A stretch of DNA of 12,885 nucleotides from Chitinilyticum litopenaei DSM 21440. Its GTDB lineage: Bacteria > Pseudomonadota > Gammaproteobacteria > Burkholderiales > Chitinibacteraceae. A program made the position numbers and the translations under genes. Where the stretch lies: positions 1 to 12,885 of the forward strand of contig NZ_ATZJ01000062.1 in assembly GCF_000428145.1 (NCBI RefSeq), read 5' to 3'. How positions within the stretch are numbered: position 1 is the first letter of the stretch; each line of letters starts with the position of its first letter. Positions 12,824-12,885 of this stretch are shown piece by piece. A model generated the notes under the pieces. The model did not search any database, was not told the origin of the DNA, and saw only the letters and a program-made list of their open reading frames with translations.

Positions 12824-12885
12824 ATGATCTATCTCGGTATCGATGTCGCCAAGGCCAAACTGGATTGCGCCCTTCTGCGTGATCC
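12824..12885 (+). CDS. IS110-family transposase/recombinase, N-terminal start only
   Basis: Only 20 codons are in the window, reading MIYLGIDVAKAKLDCALLRD. The GIDVAK-KLD segment is the hallmark beginning of the RuvC-like DEDD domain of IS110-family recombinases; D7 would be the first catalytic acidic residue. The ATG at 12824 follows a weak GGAAA about 8 bases upstream. The rest of the gene, including the C-terminal serine-containing domain, lies beyond the window. Confidence 0.85.
   Translation, partial: MIYLGIDVAKAKLDCALLRD

Larger units (their letters stand above)
12600..12885 (+). mobile_element. IS110-family insertion sequence, left end only (cut by the window edge)
   Basis: The element is recognised from its transposase start at 12824 and from the roughly 200-base structured non-coding leader before it, a layout typical of the IS110 group. 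IS110-family elements lack obvious terminal inverted repeats, so the left boundary is uncertain. A change in composition begins near 12545, and a CT dinucleotide at 12615-12616 is one candidate junction. The right end lies beyond the window. Confidence 0.7.

Noticed and set aside
12589..12825. A 78-codon minus-strand open frame before the IS110 transposase
   Set aside because: It overlaps strong RNA stem-loops in the element leader, has no recognisable domain, and sits where IS110 elements are normally non-coding.

Overview
This is a high-GC Gram-negative chromosomal segment. A lipoprotein outer-membrane efflux channel, a complete RND pump and a periplasmic lytic transglycosylase support the Gram-negative call. 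The best guess is a betaproteobacterium, possibly of the Neisseriales. That rests on overall protein character and a stand-alone trpC, not on any database comparison. The segment is bracketed by two unrelated insertion sequences: an apparently complete IS5-family (IS903-like) element at the left edge, and the first part of an IS110-family element at the right edge.

Layout, left to right. Positions 1-1038 are the IS5-family element, with near-perfect 18-bp terminal inverted repeats and a DDE transposase on the minus strand. It lies against the C-terminal fragment of a NUDIX (ADP-ribose pyrophosphatase-like) gene, which has lost its 5' part and has the IS at its 3' end. Next is a divergently transcribed drug-efflux locus: a TetR-type regulator (minus strand), then an outer-membrane factor, a membrane-fusion protein and an RND permease (plus strand, 1971-7864). 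A perfect 19-bp palindrome between regulator and pump genes sits exactly between the -35 and -10 of a good promoter, so local repression is easy to infer. Hairpin-forming sequences fill both gaps between the pump genes.

A stand-alone trpC (indole-3-glycerol-phosphate synthase) follows, flanked on both sides by hairpins that look like diverged copies of one palindromic repeat. A further 100-bp inverted-repeat structure lies just downstream of it. On the minus strand, a small four-helix membrane protein and a two-TM/two-RCK potassium-channel protein with a TIGFGE filter form a tight two-gene operon. A secreted Sel1-repeat/SLT-domain lytic transglycosylase is divergent from them. The last 550 bases hold a large inverted repeat and the left end of the IS110-family element.

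The most notable candidate is the non-coding leader of the IS110-type transposase (about 12600-12823). It folds on paper into consecutive stem-loops as expected for a bridge RNA. One loop repeats sequence found about 70-80 bases upstream, where the element/target junction could be. Everything else is mainly housekeeping or a known efflux architecture. No CRISPR array, tRNA or rRNA was recognised.
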